Assembly (NCBI GenBank): GCA_949152475.1
Contig: OX424564.1
Location: 26,348,165-26,412,164 of the forward strand
DNA: 64,000 nt
Origin: Terebella lapidaria
Lineage: Eukaryota > Annelida > Polychaeta > Terebellida > Terebellidae
Reading direction: 5' to 3'
In this document: piece after piece, positions 10,414 through 22,915 of the stretch
How positions within the stretch are numbered: position 1 is the stretch's first letter
How the letters are laid out: each line of letters starts with the position of its first letter
Made by a program: the position numbers and the translations under genes
Notes under the pieces: generated by a model
The model's input: the letters and a program-made list of their open reading frames with translations, nothing else
What the model was told of the DNA's origin: nothing
Database searches by the model: none

Positions 10414-11360
10414 CAGCTTTTTTGAAGCCCCTAAACCCCGGAAATTGGGGCGGACAGACGGACACGCCAATCTAATAGGCGGGTTGGTTGCACGCAACCC
10501 GCCCAAAAAGCAATATTCGTTCCGCGCCGGTGTACCTGCCACATTCCACTGGTGCTGCTAACATTGGTCGGGCAGTAACAGCAGTTAGCCGGATATTCAT
10601 CTGATGCTGACATCTCTTGACGTGTTGTATTACCGCATCATGTGTTAGAGTGAGGTTCTGTGTCTTCATTGTCATGTGAAACATGTCTGTAGTTCATTCA
10701 CAGTACTTATTGTCCGAGTTGGGCATAACATCGCGACAACAAACAATTCTACATCTATTAATGCAGATATGCTGCTGCTAGTGCAGGTATCAGGCAATCC
10801 TGGTGCTTAATGTACGAGGACCAGGAGCTGCTCTTGCCACTTCTTGCCATATCCACAAAACTGGCTTCTCGTGTCGCATCCTGGGATGTCATGGTATGTG
10901 ACATAGTTGTTCAATACTTATTGTGGTAATTATTGACGCACAACATGAACGGGTATCCACTTTGGCTTCTTCTATCAGTAAAAGCACATCATTTCTCCTA
11001 CAGCGGACCTCAAGTCGCCCACTCCACTGTTTGCAGCATCTTCAACTTGGAAGCTGGACAGAATATGCGTCAGTGATATGCCGTGTCTTCATAGCTTTTG
11101 CTGTTCTAAGAGCTCTGGGACAACTTTTGATGCCCTAACCAGGATATCTATCAAAGCAGACATCAATCGTCTTGCACATTATTGTAAAGTACCGAAACCC
11201 AGCACTACAAAAGACGTCAAAAAGATATCCATATGTGCTTGTCATTGACATCCCCAACTTCCTGACACATGAATTAATATCCGTTCCATTGTCAATGGTG
11301 AAGTCTGAACGGACGCTCATTGTCAGAGACTAATCAGCCCTGTCACACATCACTCGTGAT

Positions 11361-11910
11361 GCATACATATCTACAGAGCTACTCTCTAGTGATGGGCAGA
11401 CGTGTGTGATAATTGATGGGATGACACTGGTTCAGAGCATAGGAATACCACCTACAGCAAGTACATGTAGATTTGGAGATCTGGCTAACATACATCCTTT
11501 GTAATATTGTGTTTCGGTATTTCACACAAGTTTGCAAAAAAGTTGATGTCGTCTTTATTAGATATCCTGGACACAGTATCAAAGGTTGTACTCGACGTCG
11601 TAGAATTCCAAAAGCTAGGAAGATTCGACGTATTATTGACTCATGTTCTGTACAGCTCCCAGAATTTTCAAATTATTTCAATAGCCTGGTTGATGATAAG
11701 AAGAACCCAAAACGATTTTGATCAAAAGAGCTGTTCCAATGTGCTAGATATCTCATTGATGGACCGGAACTGTCTGTTGCTTTTGGTTGCGAGAATCTTG
11801 AGTTCACCCAATCTTCAGTTTCTTGTAGGTTGCATCCCATGTTCTTCAAACGAAGAGGCAGACTTGCATGATTCTGCATACTGCAGATGCCATAGTAAAG
11901 GCATCTGTCT
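11361..11910 (+). pseudogene. Frameshifted relic of an 'EEAD..LHTAD' multi-copy family
   Basis: Read across three frames, the segments occur in a sensible order: VIIDGMTLVQ and FGDLA, then KVDVVFIRYPGHSIKG, then LSVAFGCENLEF, then SSNEEAD followed one frame over by CMILHTADA. I recall this motif order from abundant uncharacterised proteins in invertebrate and fish genomes, where EEADTR..LHA is typical, but I cannot name the domain. At least three frame breaks make it a pseudogene. Confidence 0.45.
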
Positions 11911-11992
11911 CAGGAGAGGCACTAGGGCGTGGGTTGGGTTGGGATATAAGGATCACCCCCACATCCGTGTGCCTCTCCTAAGACAAATGCCT
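11899..11992. repeat. Hairpin inside the inverted duplication
   Basis: GGCATCTGTCTCAGGAGAGG pairs with CCTCTCCTAAGACAAATGCC around a loop of roughly 50 bases. Confidence 0.75.
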
Positions 11993-12619
11993 GTGACAGA
12001 TGATGCGAACAGGAGTGAGACAAGTTGTAGTCCACTGTAGGGACACTGATATCCTTGAACTGCTAACACCACCAAACGGCAGATGAAATGTCTATGGATG
12101 TAAGTGAACAGAAGAAGCCAGTGTGGATACCCGTTCATGTTGTGCGTCAATAACTATCACAATAAGTATTGAACAACTACATGTATGTCACATACCATGC
12201 CATCACAGGATGCGACAAGAGAACCCAGTTTTGTGGGTATGGCAAGAAGTGGCAAGAGCAGCTCTTGGTCCTCGTATCTGATACCAGTACTAGCAGCAGC
12301 ATATCTGCATTGATAGATGTAGAATAGTTTGTTGTCAAGATGTAATGCTCAACTCCGACAGTAAACACTGTGAATGAACTATGAGCAGACAGGAATCAAA
12401 TGACAATGAAGACACAGAAGCTCACTCTAAAACACGATGCGCTAATACAGCACGTCAAGAGATGTCAGCATCAGATGAGTATCTGACTGAATAATGTAAT
12501 TGCCCAACCGATGTTAGCAGCACCGGTGGAATGTGGCTGGTACACGGGCGAGGATGAATAAATATCGCTGTTTTGTCGCTGTTTTGTTGATCACCAATCC
12601 AGCCCAGCAGTGTGTGTCA

Positions 12620-13343
12620 GACTTCTCACCTGTGGATGAAAGGCCAGGAGATGTTATTCTACCCGATGAACCTACTACAAACACAACGTGCGAAGCTCAC
12701 TGGGATGTGGATGCGTTCAGGAATGCTTGATCCCATATCAGACACAACCAGATGAGAACATGGATGATGATGACCATATCATGCACAACTTCTAGTTCAT
12801 GTTGAATTATCTACAATAACAAAGCACCGAATGTTGGAGTCATGGAACATTTGTATTAAATATTCTGTATATGAAAGATTTTATGAAGAATTGGTATGGT
12901 TGAGCACTTTTTAGTTTCAGGGATTATACAAGATCATGTTACCTGGATTTTTGCAGTGTTGGAATTATTTACATAATCAGTCGATTTTATGGAGTTTTGC
13001 ACATGAAATGGTAAAAAATGTGTACTTTTACTATCAACGAGTAAAGAATACATAAAATGTTGTATTTCTTGATAGGATATGTTTTTTTGGAAAATTCTGA
13101 TACCAAGCCTGACCGTGTATGGTGATTTTTGGTATGGTCACACTGAATTCTCTGATAAAATTGAGCAGGCCGAAAAGTGCCCCTACCACGATATAAAAAA
13201 AACTGCTGTATTTTCTTCCCGCACATAATTGATATACTACAATCACCCTAGAATGATGTATTTGGGATCCCTAAACCCAGAAAACATGGTTGTGGGTATA
13301 AACAAGAGGTGGTGAACGAACTCAGAATTTAGAGGAGATACGG
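12620..13343. other. AT-rich intergenic
   Basis: No supported coding or repeat feature. Confidence 0.35.
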
Positions 13344-13577
13344 ATTTTGGCTGCCAGTCTATCTCCGGATATGAATCCAAATGAACACCTTTGAGACAAT
13401 TTGGATCGCCGTGTACGCCAGCGTATTCCACTGCCAGTAACAGTTGCTGCTCTCCGTACTGCGCTCTTGGAAGAATGGCAAGCGATTCCAGTGGACGAAA
13501 TAAACACACTTATCATGTCTATGCCACGACGAGTGCAAGCTCTCATGAATGCAAACGGAGGGCATACAAGATACTGA
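13344..13577 (+). pseudogene. Tc1/mariner transposase C-terminus (relic)
   Basis: The frame reads ILAASLSPDMNPNEHL, a stop, then DNLDRRVRQRIPLP, ALLEEWQAIP and ends NANGGHTRY before TGA. SPD.NP.EHLWD is the block around the third catalytic acidic residue of Tc1-like transposases, and NANGGHTRY is their usual C-terminus. The Trp of HLWD is now TGA. The N-terminal DNA-binding part and the first two catalytic acids are absent upstream, and no terminal inverted repeats were found. Confidence 0.85.
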
Positions 13578-14479
13578 CATTTCGATTCAGTTACTAAGTT
13601 ATTCTTTCACATGTCGGATATTTTCGCATTGTTCCTTTTCTTCATTCATTTCCAATATCATACAAAGTGATTTCACCCAATAGATTATGAAACATTCATA
13701 ACAATATTGAAAAAAACAATTGTTGCGTTTTTGATGCCTCTTAGTGTACATGTACGTATCAGTTAGATATCAATATACGTATCAATTATAGATATAAATT
13801 TTTCCCGTTAAGTCATCAACATATGTATCATACCAGATAGCTTATATGCTCAGAATGATAACGTATTCGCAGAGAACTCAGGGCCCCATTTGATTCAATG
13901 GAGTTGGTGAACCATAAGCTTAGATTTTTCATGAATCACCACGAGTGAGGATTATTTTTGTTCAGTATACAAATAGGTGACAGAAGCTAGTAGGCGTTTT
14001 CTAATTGTTCGGACACATCCAGTCAGCTATGCACACACATAAGCCATATGTAATCAAATAGAACCTTTGTAAATATCTGATCCGCAAGCGCCAATATGTC
14101 TTCCACGGAATAGTATCTTCCAAAACAAATATATTCTGTTCTCCTTCATGGCCTGTGATGTTTTCGTGCAGTAGTTTTCGGTAATATATACTTATGATAG
14201 ATTAAACAAATTTTCTCGAATATATGTATTATTATTGTTATTAAAACGATTGCATCATCACAAAACATAGGCCCTACTGTACCGAATATAGGAATCGTGA
14301 CAAACAAGAAAATGCAGCTATCTCGAGAGTCGACATTAGAGCTCGAGCACATCGTCAGCACCACGACAGCTGAATGTATCCTATTCAACAATACACCCCC
14401 CCCCCCCACCCTGTAAAATTGCTACCACATCCTCCCCAACATTATTCTAGTTCATTCCCGTATATTATGATGAAAGCAT
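13578..14479. other. AT-rich intergenic with a poly-C run
   Basis: Contains a C homopolymer near 14396-14407. No coding feature supported. Confidence 0.35.
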
Positions 14480-15145
14480 ATGTCTACTTCATTCATATTC
14501 CTAATAAGTTAACATTTATTCTGAACGGATACGCCTGCTAAAATGATATTGAACCTCACTGAAATATCTTTAACAATATTGGAAACTATAAGGAATATCT
14601 GCATATGATATCATGATATAGCCAGATATATGCCTACTGGGTTAATTAAAAAGCCAGTTTGAAAAAAAAAAGGCTTCGCAAACCCAGCATGCAACACCTT
14701 GTCTGGTGATAAAATATGTAAATGTATGTAAACATGTCAAATTATGATAAATGTATTCATAACACCGAAGAATGCCAAACGCAAGCTTACATGTATGCAT
14801 GCACGAATTGCTGAACAGAAAATTGTGTGTTCAAAATATGCGTCATCGTGGTAAAATTTGCTTTGCATTCTGGGAACGTCAATTTCCATCGGCTCGGCCA
14901 TTTTGATGTTTTCAAAGCGATCTGAGCATTTTACGTATATTTGTTTAACCTAACACATCGATTTATGCATTATACATCTATGGAATATTCAGAGTTTACC
15001 ATCAATTCGAGAGATTATATGTCAAGGACGAAGACAATTCTCATTTGAAGTAGGTGTCTAAACGTTTAGATGCCAAAACGGGCGTCGAAAGGTGGCACGA
15101 AACCTCCATAATAAAGTCATGCAACGCCTCCAACGCTCTAATGTA
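14480..15145 (-). repeat. Dispersed repeat, copy 1 (inverse of 34.3-35.0 kb)
   Basis: Shares long stretches with the reverse complement of 34310-35010: ATTCTGGGAACGTCAATTTC with the adjoining ATCGGCTCGGCCATTTTG, the ATGTCAAGGACGAAGA.AAT block, and the ATACGCCTGCT..AATGATAT block. Non-coding, family unknown. Confidence 0.75.
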
Positions 15146-16397
15146 AAAAATTAGGCCAAGGGCCGAAGATAGGTTACCGGACAATGTTTAATATTTTAGA
15201 TGTTAGCCAGGTCACTGGTTAAATTCAAGGTCAAAAGAATATTCAGCATATATAATATTAAGCATATATCATGTCCACAGTTAATTGCTAAGCTGTAAAT
15301 TCAATTATCAGAGAGATATTAGCAATTTTGTGCTGTGGCCTCGAAATAAAGGCAAAGGTCAAATTCAAGGTCATCAAAATATTCAGTGTATATCATTTTC
15401 TATATGTCCACAATTGATTCCCAAGCCCATACAGTCAATAGAGGAGCAAGATATGAGCTAGTTTGTCCTTGGACCTTGAAAATGAGGTCAGAAGTCAAAT
15501 TCAAGGTCACGAGAATATTCAGCATATATCATTTCCTATGTCCACAATTGATTCCTAAGCTGTAAAATCGATAATAAGTGAGATATTAACCATTTTGTCC
15601 TGTGACCTTGAAAATGAGGTCAAAGGTCAAATAACTGATTCCTGAGCTGTAAAGTCGATAACAAGCGAGATATTAGCCATTTTGTCTTATGACCTTGAAA
15701 ATGGGGTCAAAGGTCAAATTTAAGGTCATCAGAATATTCAGCATATAACATTTCCCATATGTCCACAATTGATTCCTAAGCTGTAGAGTCGATAATAAGC
15801 GAGATATAAGCCATTTTGTGCTCTGACCTTGAAACTGATATTAGAGGTCAAATTCAAGGTCACGAGAATATTCAGCGTATATCATTTCCTATATGTCCAC
15901 AATTGATTCCTAGTCTCTAATTTCAATATTAAGTGAGATATTAGGCATAATGTGTCCCATTATAGAGCATAGGAGAATTTAACATGGGAAAGTCCCATTT
16001 GGGCCGAGTTTAGGCCAAAATGGCCCACTTCGAGCGATTCAAGCGCAACGAAATTTATAGACATCATAGGAGTACATATGAGGAGTGTTATGTATCAAAA
16101 AGAAAAAAGTTACTGAACAGATTTTGAGAAAATGGCTGCCGAATTCCAAAATCAGGCATTTTTCGTCGGAAACGGTCGCCATTTTGAAAAAAATGCGAAA
16201 ATCAAAAAACTAAAAAATACCTCCTTCTTGAATTATTTTTAAGTATTTTTGTACAAAATTTCAGAAAAATTCGCCCGTAAACAAAAGAAAAAAATGTGGA
16301 CGACGACGACGGACGACGACGACGACGGACGACGGACGACGGACGACGGACGCAACGCCATGCCAATAGGTTATCGGACCATACGTCCGGTAACCTA
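15146..16397 (-). repeat. 'GGTAACC' dispersed element with internal repeats
   Basis: The left end carries GGCCAAGGGC..AAGATAGGTTACCGG. The right end is AATAGGTTATCGGACC..ACGTCCGGTAACCT, preceded by a GAC/ACG trinucleotide-rich tract and the words GGACGCAACGCCATG. Inside are several copies of a roughly 110-130 bp unit containing AATTCAAGGTCA, ATATTCAGCATATATCA, CACAATTGATTCC and GTAAAATCGATAATAAG. The same family recurs at 21.9, 30.7, 31.7, 38.0, 43.6, 45.9 and 51.9 kb. No coding capacity. Confidence 0.85.
15225..15862. promoter_or_regulatory. Cluster of nuclear-receptor-type half-sites (predicted)
   Basis: TCAAGGTCA, the consensus bound by NR5A/ERR monomers, occurs at 15225, 15365, 15501 and 15854. 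Direct repeats with one spacer occur at 15617-15629 (AGGTCAAAGGTCA) and 15704-15716 (GGGTCAAAGGTCA). These match the DR1 consensus of RXR/HNF4-type receptors. Binding is inferred only from sequence, inside a repeat. Confidence 0.35.
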
Positions 16398-16652
16398 AAA
16401 AAGGGGTCAGAGTATTAACAGAAGATCAGTCATGGGGAACTGACAGAAGAATTCGTCTGTCCAAAGATTATTGCCTCCGTGGTTCGTCATATTTATATTT
16501 AGAACTCGCTGTCCCATCTGAAGTAAATTTTTTCTTATCATGTTGTATTCTGTCTGAATTTCTGCCTATGAAGAAGAAAGAAGCGATGGGTTGAATGTAG
16601 ATAAGTAAGTACACCAACAAAATGCATAATGCTAAACATCTGTTTGACACAG

Positions 16653-16897
16653 AGGCAGCTGGGATCACGAAAGTATGGACATCACTCATGCTGGACGGCG
16701 ACGACTGGACACCATACTGGGAACAGTCGGGTATTGTGGGCGTTAATAGCAACGAATGGGGCGGTAATTTTGGAGGTCAACCAGGCAACGCCGTGGGCGA
16801 GTACTGTGTGTTTTACACGAATGCCTGGGATGGTGGTAGCTGGAAGCTGTACGACCACACTTGTAGGGTTAAATATCCGTTCATCTGTGAGATTTGA
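16653..16897 (+). CDS. C-type lectin-like domain, terminal exon
   Basis: An acceptor (CTGTTTGACACAG) precedes an open frame ending in TGA. It has the C-terminal half of a C-type lectin fold: W..L..DGDDWTPYW, then W....GGQPGN..GE.CVF, then GSWKLYDHTCRVKYPFICEI. The two C-terminal fold cysteines are present (CVF and HTC, with the final PFICE). The usual calcium-site EPN or QPD plus WND motifs are not intact: QPG is seen and WND is replaced by WKLYD. Sugar binding is therefore uncertain. The first half of the domain is not found upstream, so this is either the last exon of a gene with distant exons or a fragment. Confidence 0.75.
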
Positions 16898-17558
16898 ATT
16901 ACCTTTCAATCGACACAAGTTGGTTCATGTTATTATTGTTGCTATTACACGCATACGGATGAACTAGTGTCATTGCTGGCAAAGTCGGCCCTAGTAAATA
17001 GTACTGCTCCGTATTACTACTCGTCCATTGGGAACATACATTTAATCCGTTTTGCACCTTTCACTCCTTATTGATTAACGCTACTGCCTTGGGATGCATG
17101 CAATATCTTTGTTTTTGTGCAACACAACTAATGCAAGAAGTGTGCTCAATGATTTTGACGATTACAATTGTCCGAGTTGTCTTTTCATCCGTTTTGTTAC
17201 ACATTTTTTACCAGTTTTGTACACAAACTATCGAATTGTATCCATCAAACCCGAATGTAAAAAAATGCCCAAATCACGCTTAAAAGTCCACATCGAGTAC
17301 ATTTTCCAGTTTGTATGTGCATATATAGTCAAGTTGAGAGAGAATAATCAGTGATATACCATGATGTACGTGGAATTGTCAGTCTATATCCAGAGGACTG
17401 GTTATAGTCATTAAATTTGATGTGAGAACGTCTTGTTCAGTTAATTTAGCATATTAAATATGAAATGTAGTTTTCAAAAAATATTGACTGATTTCGGACG
17501 CAATTGCTTGGGCTGCAAATCCGTACCTCCAAGACATCAATAACTCGGTAGTCATTCG
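16898..17558. other. Probable 3' UTR and intergenic sequence
   Basis: Follows the lectin stop codon. AT-rich, no coding feature. Confidence 0.35.
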
Positions 17559-17774
17559 TACGGTGGCTCATTAGGCCCAAAAAAAGTATTATGTTTCTGG
17601 TTAGGCGCGCGCGTCAGATTTAACCTCGCGCATATATAACTCTTTTTTTAAAAAACCAAAAAAAAATCGCGGTTATCACTTTTTGAGAGGTGAAATTCTT
17701 CTTTTTTTTTTTAGTAAATTGACACCCGTACACCGATTTTCGGGAGATAATGATCGAGTAAAAGATTTCTAGTC

Positions 17775-17900
17775 AAAACGTACCCAAACCATAACGTACC
17801 TAGCTGAATCGTACCCAACCAAAACGTACCCAAACGAAAACGTATCCAATTTTACCAGAACGTACCCAGTTTAATTGGTCAAAACGTACCCAGTATTTTT
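17775..17900 (-). repeat. ACGTACCC tandem array (left arm)
   Basis: About eight degenerate units containing CAAAACGTACCCA at roughly 15-22 bp spacing. Inverted counterpart at 20163-20290. Confidence 0.85.
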
Positions 17901-18657
17901 CCGGATTATTTATATTAGTCAGATCATGCCTCTCGCTCTCAACCAAACTCTGGTACTTTGATATACACATTGAAAGTATTTTGTAATACTAAGTATCTGA
18001 CATATTTACTATTAGTTTGCACAACTCTACGAATATATGAGCAATAATATTCGAGTGTACACGTTTACAACCCAAAATATCGTAGACTATTATGGTTATG
18101 AAAATTTTAGATGAACCATCGCATTTGAAGGAGTAAATAAAATCGAGCATAGCTGCCAGTTAACTGGCCGAGCACAACAATCAGGACTGATGCACAAAGT
18201 GCATGGGACCGGGTGTCGTGATGGGAAGTATCCCTTTCCTCGACACTGATACCCGCCGGCAGCTGTCCCACACACGTGCCAGACTATTGGGCAAAAATTT
18301 AAATAAAACACAAGAAACTTTCGTTTATCATTTTCCGATCTTTAATATTGAGGTTGCGCCTGATGCGTATCAATGCGTTCAACTTTCTTGACCCCTTTGT
18401 GCACAAATTTTCCACATGCCTATGGAATGTCAGTATATCGTCAATCGAAACTCCTAATAACCTAGTCTATATTGACTAGCTAAGTTTGTCAATTACTTGT
18501 CACATGCTAGCACATTACCAGAAATTAGAAGAAACCTTCACTAAATATATTATACACTGTATAACAATTTAATAGCTGGCGATCATCTCGCGGGACTTAC
18601 TGACATTCCATATCACTGGGTGGGAGCTTGCCCATGATTCGTGACGAGTCAACTCGG

Positions 18658-18849
18658 TTAAAATCTTTCTTCGCAGGGGCATCTGAGAGCCCATGCGACA
18701 AAAGATATCAGCAGCTTGTGTGGCATACTGTCAAACGCACGAGACAGGTCGGCCAAACCTGCACCTAACTTACGTATCTGCTGTTGTCGAGATTTTGTTT
18801 CCGATAATTTTAACAAAACTGATTGGCATCTGTTCTTTGCTGTGATCAC
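18658..18849 (-). pseudogene. LINE reverse transcriptase fragment
   Basis: The minus-strand frame contains CQSVLLKLSE and GAGLADLSRAFDSMPHKLLI. The second block matches the conserved LDLSKAFD..PH..LL region of non-LTR retrotransposon reverse transcriptases (motif A, catalytic Asp). Only about 60 codons remain and no endonuclease or other RT motifs are nearby. The clade looks Jockey/CR1-like, but this is too short to assign. Confidence 0.7.
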
Positions 18850-20162
18850 CCTCTGCCGGCATCAAGGCAGTCACAATGGTGTTCTGGGTGCGGCGTACGT
18901 GGGGGGATTCCGTTATAACGGAAGACAGTTAGGGTCGTCCACGACTCGGATAAGTATATGTAGATACCTAGCTATTATAAGTAATGGTAATTATCTAATA
19001 TAATATTTCAAACACAATTCACTGTATCAAATATGTGTAGCTCAATTTTCATACACGTTAATCAAGATTAGATCCTCGTGTATAGACAGATCTCTGGCGC
19101 ATTATCTCTTGTGTTTCATGACTGATGTAATGATGACCAGAGCCCTGCTATGTGGACTCCCGTTGCCTCCAGATGTACTTCCTGGACCAGACAGTGTACA
19201 CAGACACAACGACGACCGACAGACGATACCCAGAGGATGACATCACTTCTCAGCATGGCGCCTTATCACCCAGAATCCAGGATACGCCCGCTTTTGTTAC
19301 AAGCTGCTCGTTAACACACGAGTAGAACCAACCAGGCCGACCACCTGCTTCCCATGGACAAACAAGTGAACTACATGTAGAGACCCTAATCAAATACAAT
19401 CCGGATATACCTTGTGATGGTGATCATTAATTGCACAGTGGGGATCATCCCTATGTCCTGGGACGTCATTGGTGTATTTGAATTTGCTATTCATTCCTAT
19501 TGACTCGAGTGTATGAGCTATTTTATCTTATCTTGTTAGTATACTGTATGTGGGGGTTCGGCGTCAGTTGGGTCAGACTGGACCATGACCAATGATTGGT
19601 GGTTCAATATTGTCTAGCGCCGCCCTGTCCTCGTGTCAGGGCCGCCAGGGTTCTACGATTTGAATCACCCTGAGGCTGTCTATGGTCGCTCCTCCCCTAA
19701 CTTGCGATCGAGTAAGCACTGTGTGCATCAAGTATCGATGCTGATTTGTTGACAGATATAATTTTATATAACTATATAATTATGTACACATGCACATGTT
19801 TCAATCTGGTTAAATCTGAAAACATTCTATCCGAAATAATGAATATGCAGCCCACGAAAGCAGGCTGAAAGTCACTGAACTTTGAACAACATTAAATAAT
19901 TACACACGATTGAAAGTCCGCAAAACTGAACGTAATCGGACCAGTGAAAAAAACATCGATCATTAGATCAGGCTTTCGAGCGCACTTTTGTTTTGATATT
20001 ACGATCGAGCGCTCGAATTTCCGAGCGCAATGGTTTGATTGAGATAGATATAACACGATATATATAATCGACAACCCATACAAATGTTGGACCATTATGG
20101 GTATTTATTGTAATATAATCAGAAGGAAATTTGGGCAACCAGTTTTATTGACAACCTTAAAT

Positions 20163-20290
20163 AACCGGGTACGTTTTGACCAATCAAACTGGGTACGTTT
20201 CAGTAAAAAATGGTTACGTTTTGGTTTGGGTACGTTTTGGTTGGGTACGATTCGGTTGGGTACGTTTTGACATGGGTACGTTTTGACCTG
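20163..20290 (+). repeat. GGGTACGTTTTG tandem array (right arm)
   Basis: Seven units, several at 15-16 bp spacing, the inverse of the left-arm array. Confidence 0.85.
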
Positions 20291-20404
20291 TTACCGAGTA
20301 AAATAGTCCCGAGTGTGTTTGACATTGCAGAACTTGGTGTATGGCTGGCCAAACAGGGCAAATTCATCCGGGTCGCTAATCTGCTGCCAATTTTAGGCGA
20401 AATT

Positions 20405-20935
20405 TCCAACCCATCTATATTTATCACCTCACAATATTCACCGAGTTTATAATATTCACCCCATCTATATTTATCACCTCATAATTTTCACCACGTTTAT
20501 AATTTCCACCCCATCTATAATTATCACCTCACAATATTCACCGAGTTGGAAATATCCACCGGGTGAAAATTATGAGGTGATAATTTTAGACGGGGTGGAA
20601 ATTAAAAACGGGGTGATAATTCTGAGGTGATAATCATGAACGGGGTGGAAATTATAAATGGGGTGAAAATTGTGAGGAGATAATTATAAACGGGGTGGAA
20701 ATTATGAACGCGATGATAATTCCGAGATGATAATTATGAATGGGATGGAAATTATGAACGGGATGAAAATTGTGAGGTGATAATTATAAACGGGGTGGAA
20801 ATTATAAACGCGGTGTTAATTCTGAGGTGATAATTATGAACGGGGTTGGAAATTATAAACTGGGTGAAAATTGTGAGGTGGTAATTATAAATGGGATGAG
20901 AAATACACGAACGTAATTGGCGGTAATGAGCCACC
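20405..20935. repeat. 'CACCCCGTTTATAATT' satellite, small inverted block
   Basis: The first part reads CACC..TTTATAATTATCACCTC and the second part (from about 20555) reads the complement, GAGGTGATAATTATAAACGGGGTGG. The same unit forms the arms of the 29.1-30.4 kb element. Confidence 0.9.
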
Positions 20936-20938
20936 GTG

Positions 20939-21944
20939 CAGTCGGTATGTGATTAGGTAGTTCTGTTCTTGTACCGATTTCACAGGAGGTAGAAAATCAG
21001 AACCTGCCCATAGCATCGAAATTATCACAACCGACTACATACATGTATGTTTTTTAATAGTTTACTGTATTACTAATTTTCTCGTGTGTGGATGTTCAAG
21101 ATTCAAGTTTACCGTCGGAATGAATTGAGATATGAACATTATGTGATCATGAATATTCATCAGATATCAGTTTTAAAAATGGCTATTATTATTAAGCGCC
21201 TTCCACGGTATCAGGACATAGTTTTTAACTAAGATGGACAATATTTGTTACCCTTTTTATTCGTTCCGCCGGGGCCGTACAGTTTGTTATTATATTATTT
21301 TAGTAGAATTGGCACTCTGTATTATGTATGACTACGTATTGCTGTGTATTGTTATTGCTAAAATACCGTACTGATATTGTTATTATATTATATTTATCAT
21401 CATACTATAGCACTATAATTTCTAAGGTTTTTGGATGTATTCGTATTGGATAATTTGAAATACTGTGTATTACGTATTTGGATAAAATATTTGGTCGGGC
21501 TTTATTTCTATTTCAAAATGTTGTATTATAAGTGTGTCTGGTTGTATTGTTGGCAATAGATTGATACTTAAAGTGTGCTTTGTCCAGATAAATTCATTGT
21601 CAGAGCAAATTCCGTCATTGAGGTTGACATTTGCCATTCATTGGATTGTTTTTACCAGAGATACATTCATGCACTTTGATTTATGTGCCTTGATAAATAA
21701 ACCTATATGCATGTGCAGCTAATGTATCGTAGCCTTAGCGATCAAAATCACCCACCATGGACTCTATGCGCGACATACATGTGACAACACGGCCACTACA
21801 TGACAAGATACAGCTAGCATACATGCGCCACCTTCTATATTCGGCAGAAACTACATACACGCCCCATTCTAGGCCCACCATCGTCGTAGTATTAAGTTAG
21901 TTACCAGCCTTAGAGACAACATGTCTTGAATGCGGGATTCATCC
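20939..21944. other. Intergenic, includes a degenerate repeat
   Basis: TTTGGTCGGGCTTTATTTCT near 21490 matches 25420, marking a second, diverged copy of the sequence around the 25.5-kb hairpin. No genes seen. Confidence 0.4.
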
Positions 21945-22915
21945 ATTTTTCTGACGGGTGAATCTTTCTGAAATATTGCACAAAAATGCCTAAGAATATT
22001 TTGAAAAGGGTATTTTTTTTTTATTTTCGCATTTATAAAAAAATGGTGGCTATTTTTGACGAAAAACAGCCAATTTCTAACTTTTGAGGCCATTTTCTCA
22101 AAAACTGTTCAGAGATTTTTGAGATTTTTGTTTCGAAAGATTGCCCCCATATACCTCTGTGATGTGTATAAGGTTTGTTGCCCCTGAATTGCTGGTCTGC
22201 GTGTAGCGTCCATTTTCATTTTCTAGACGGGTCCCAAATGAGATTTCCCATGTCAAATTCTCCTATCCTCAAAACTGGGACACATTATGCCTAATAAATT
22301 CCTATATTATAGATCAGGAATCAATTGTGGACACATAGGAAATGATATATGCCGAATAGTGTCATAACCTTGATTTTGACCTCTGGCCTCATTTTCAAGG
22401 TCAGAGCACAAAATGGCTAATATCTCGCTTATTATCGACTTTACATGTAGCTTAGGAATCAATTGTGCACATATAGTAAATCATATACGTCGAATATTCT
22501 GATGATCTTGAATTTGACCTTTGACCTCAATTTCAAGATCAAAGCACAAAACTGCTAATATCTCGCTTATCATCGACTTGACAGCTTAGGAATCATTGTG
22601 GACATATGATATATGCTGAAAGTTTTCTTGACATTGAATTTGACCTCTGACCCTGCTTTCAAGTCTATTATCAACTATATAGCTCATGAATCAATTGTGA
22701 ACAGATAGAAAATGGCATATGCCGAATATTCTCAAGACCTTGAAGTTGACCAATGACCTTATTTTCAAGGTCAGAACACGAAATGGCTAATATCTCACTC
22801 ATTATCGACTTTACAGCTTACAAATCAATTGTGGGAATATAAAAAATGTCAGACTTTGAGAGCCTAGCATTGTAAATTTTTGCGGTAACCTTTCTTAGCC
22901 CTTGGACTAATTTTG
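21945..22915 (+). repeat. 'GGTAACC' dispersed element, 5'-truncated copy
   Basis: Contains TTTTTGACGAAAAACAGCC, several TTGACCTCTGACC..TTTTCAAGGTCA units and the end GGTAACCTTTCTTAGCCCTTGG. Orientation is opposite to the 15.1-kb copy. The GGACC/TCCGATAACC end is missing. Confidence 0.8.

Larger units (their letters stand above)
10440..12615. repeat. Large inverted duplication of a degenerate coding unit
   Basis: Sequence at 10470-11000 reappears reverse-complemented at 12050-12600 (for example GACGCACAACATGAACGGGT near 10935 and its complement near 12140). The pairing continues inward: minus-strand 11135-11230 and plus-strand 11490-11570 both translate to an RYFT..CK..DV.F.RYPG segment. The centre of symmetry is about 11.35 kb. 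Both arms are broken by stops and indels. It may be a decayed transposon with long inverted arms or a hairpin-type duplication. Confidence 0.7.
17559..20938. mobile_element. Composite foldback element with TACGGTGGCTCATTA ends
   Basis: Starts TACGGTGGCTCATTA at 17559 and ends TAATGAGCCACCGTG at 20938. Flanks CATTCG (17553-17558) and CAGTCG (just after) match at five of six bases, a plausible worn 6-bp target duplication. Inside lie inverted arrays of a GGGTACGTTTTG word (17775-17900 and 20163-20290), a LINE fragment and a second satellite near the right end. The right terminus is nearly identical to that of the 29.1-kb element, while the left matches for only about 15 bases. It may be a chimera of two elements. 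Confidence 0.6.

Noticed and set aside
11507-12040. 177-codon plus-strand ORF as an intact gene
   Set aside because: The recognisable motifs fall in other frames at several points; this ORF is a shadow of a frameshifted pseudogene.
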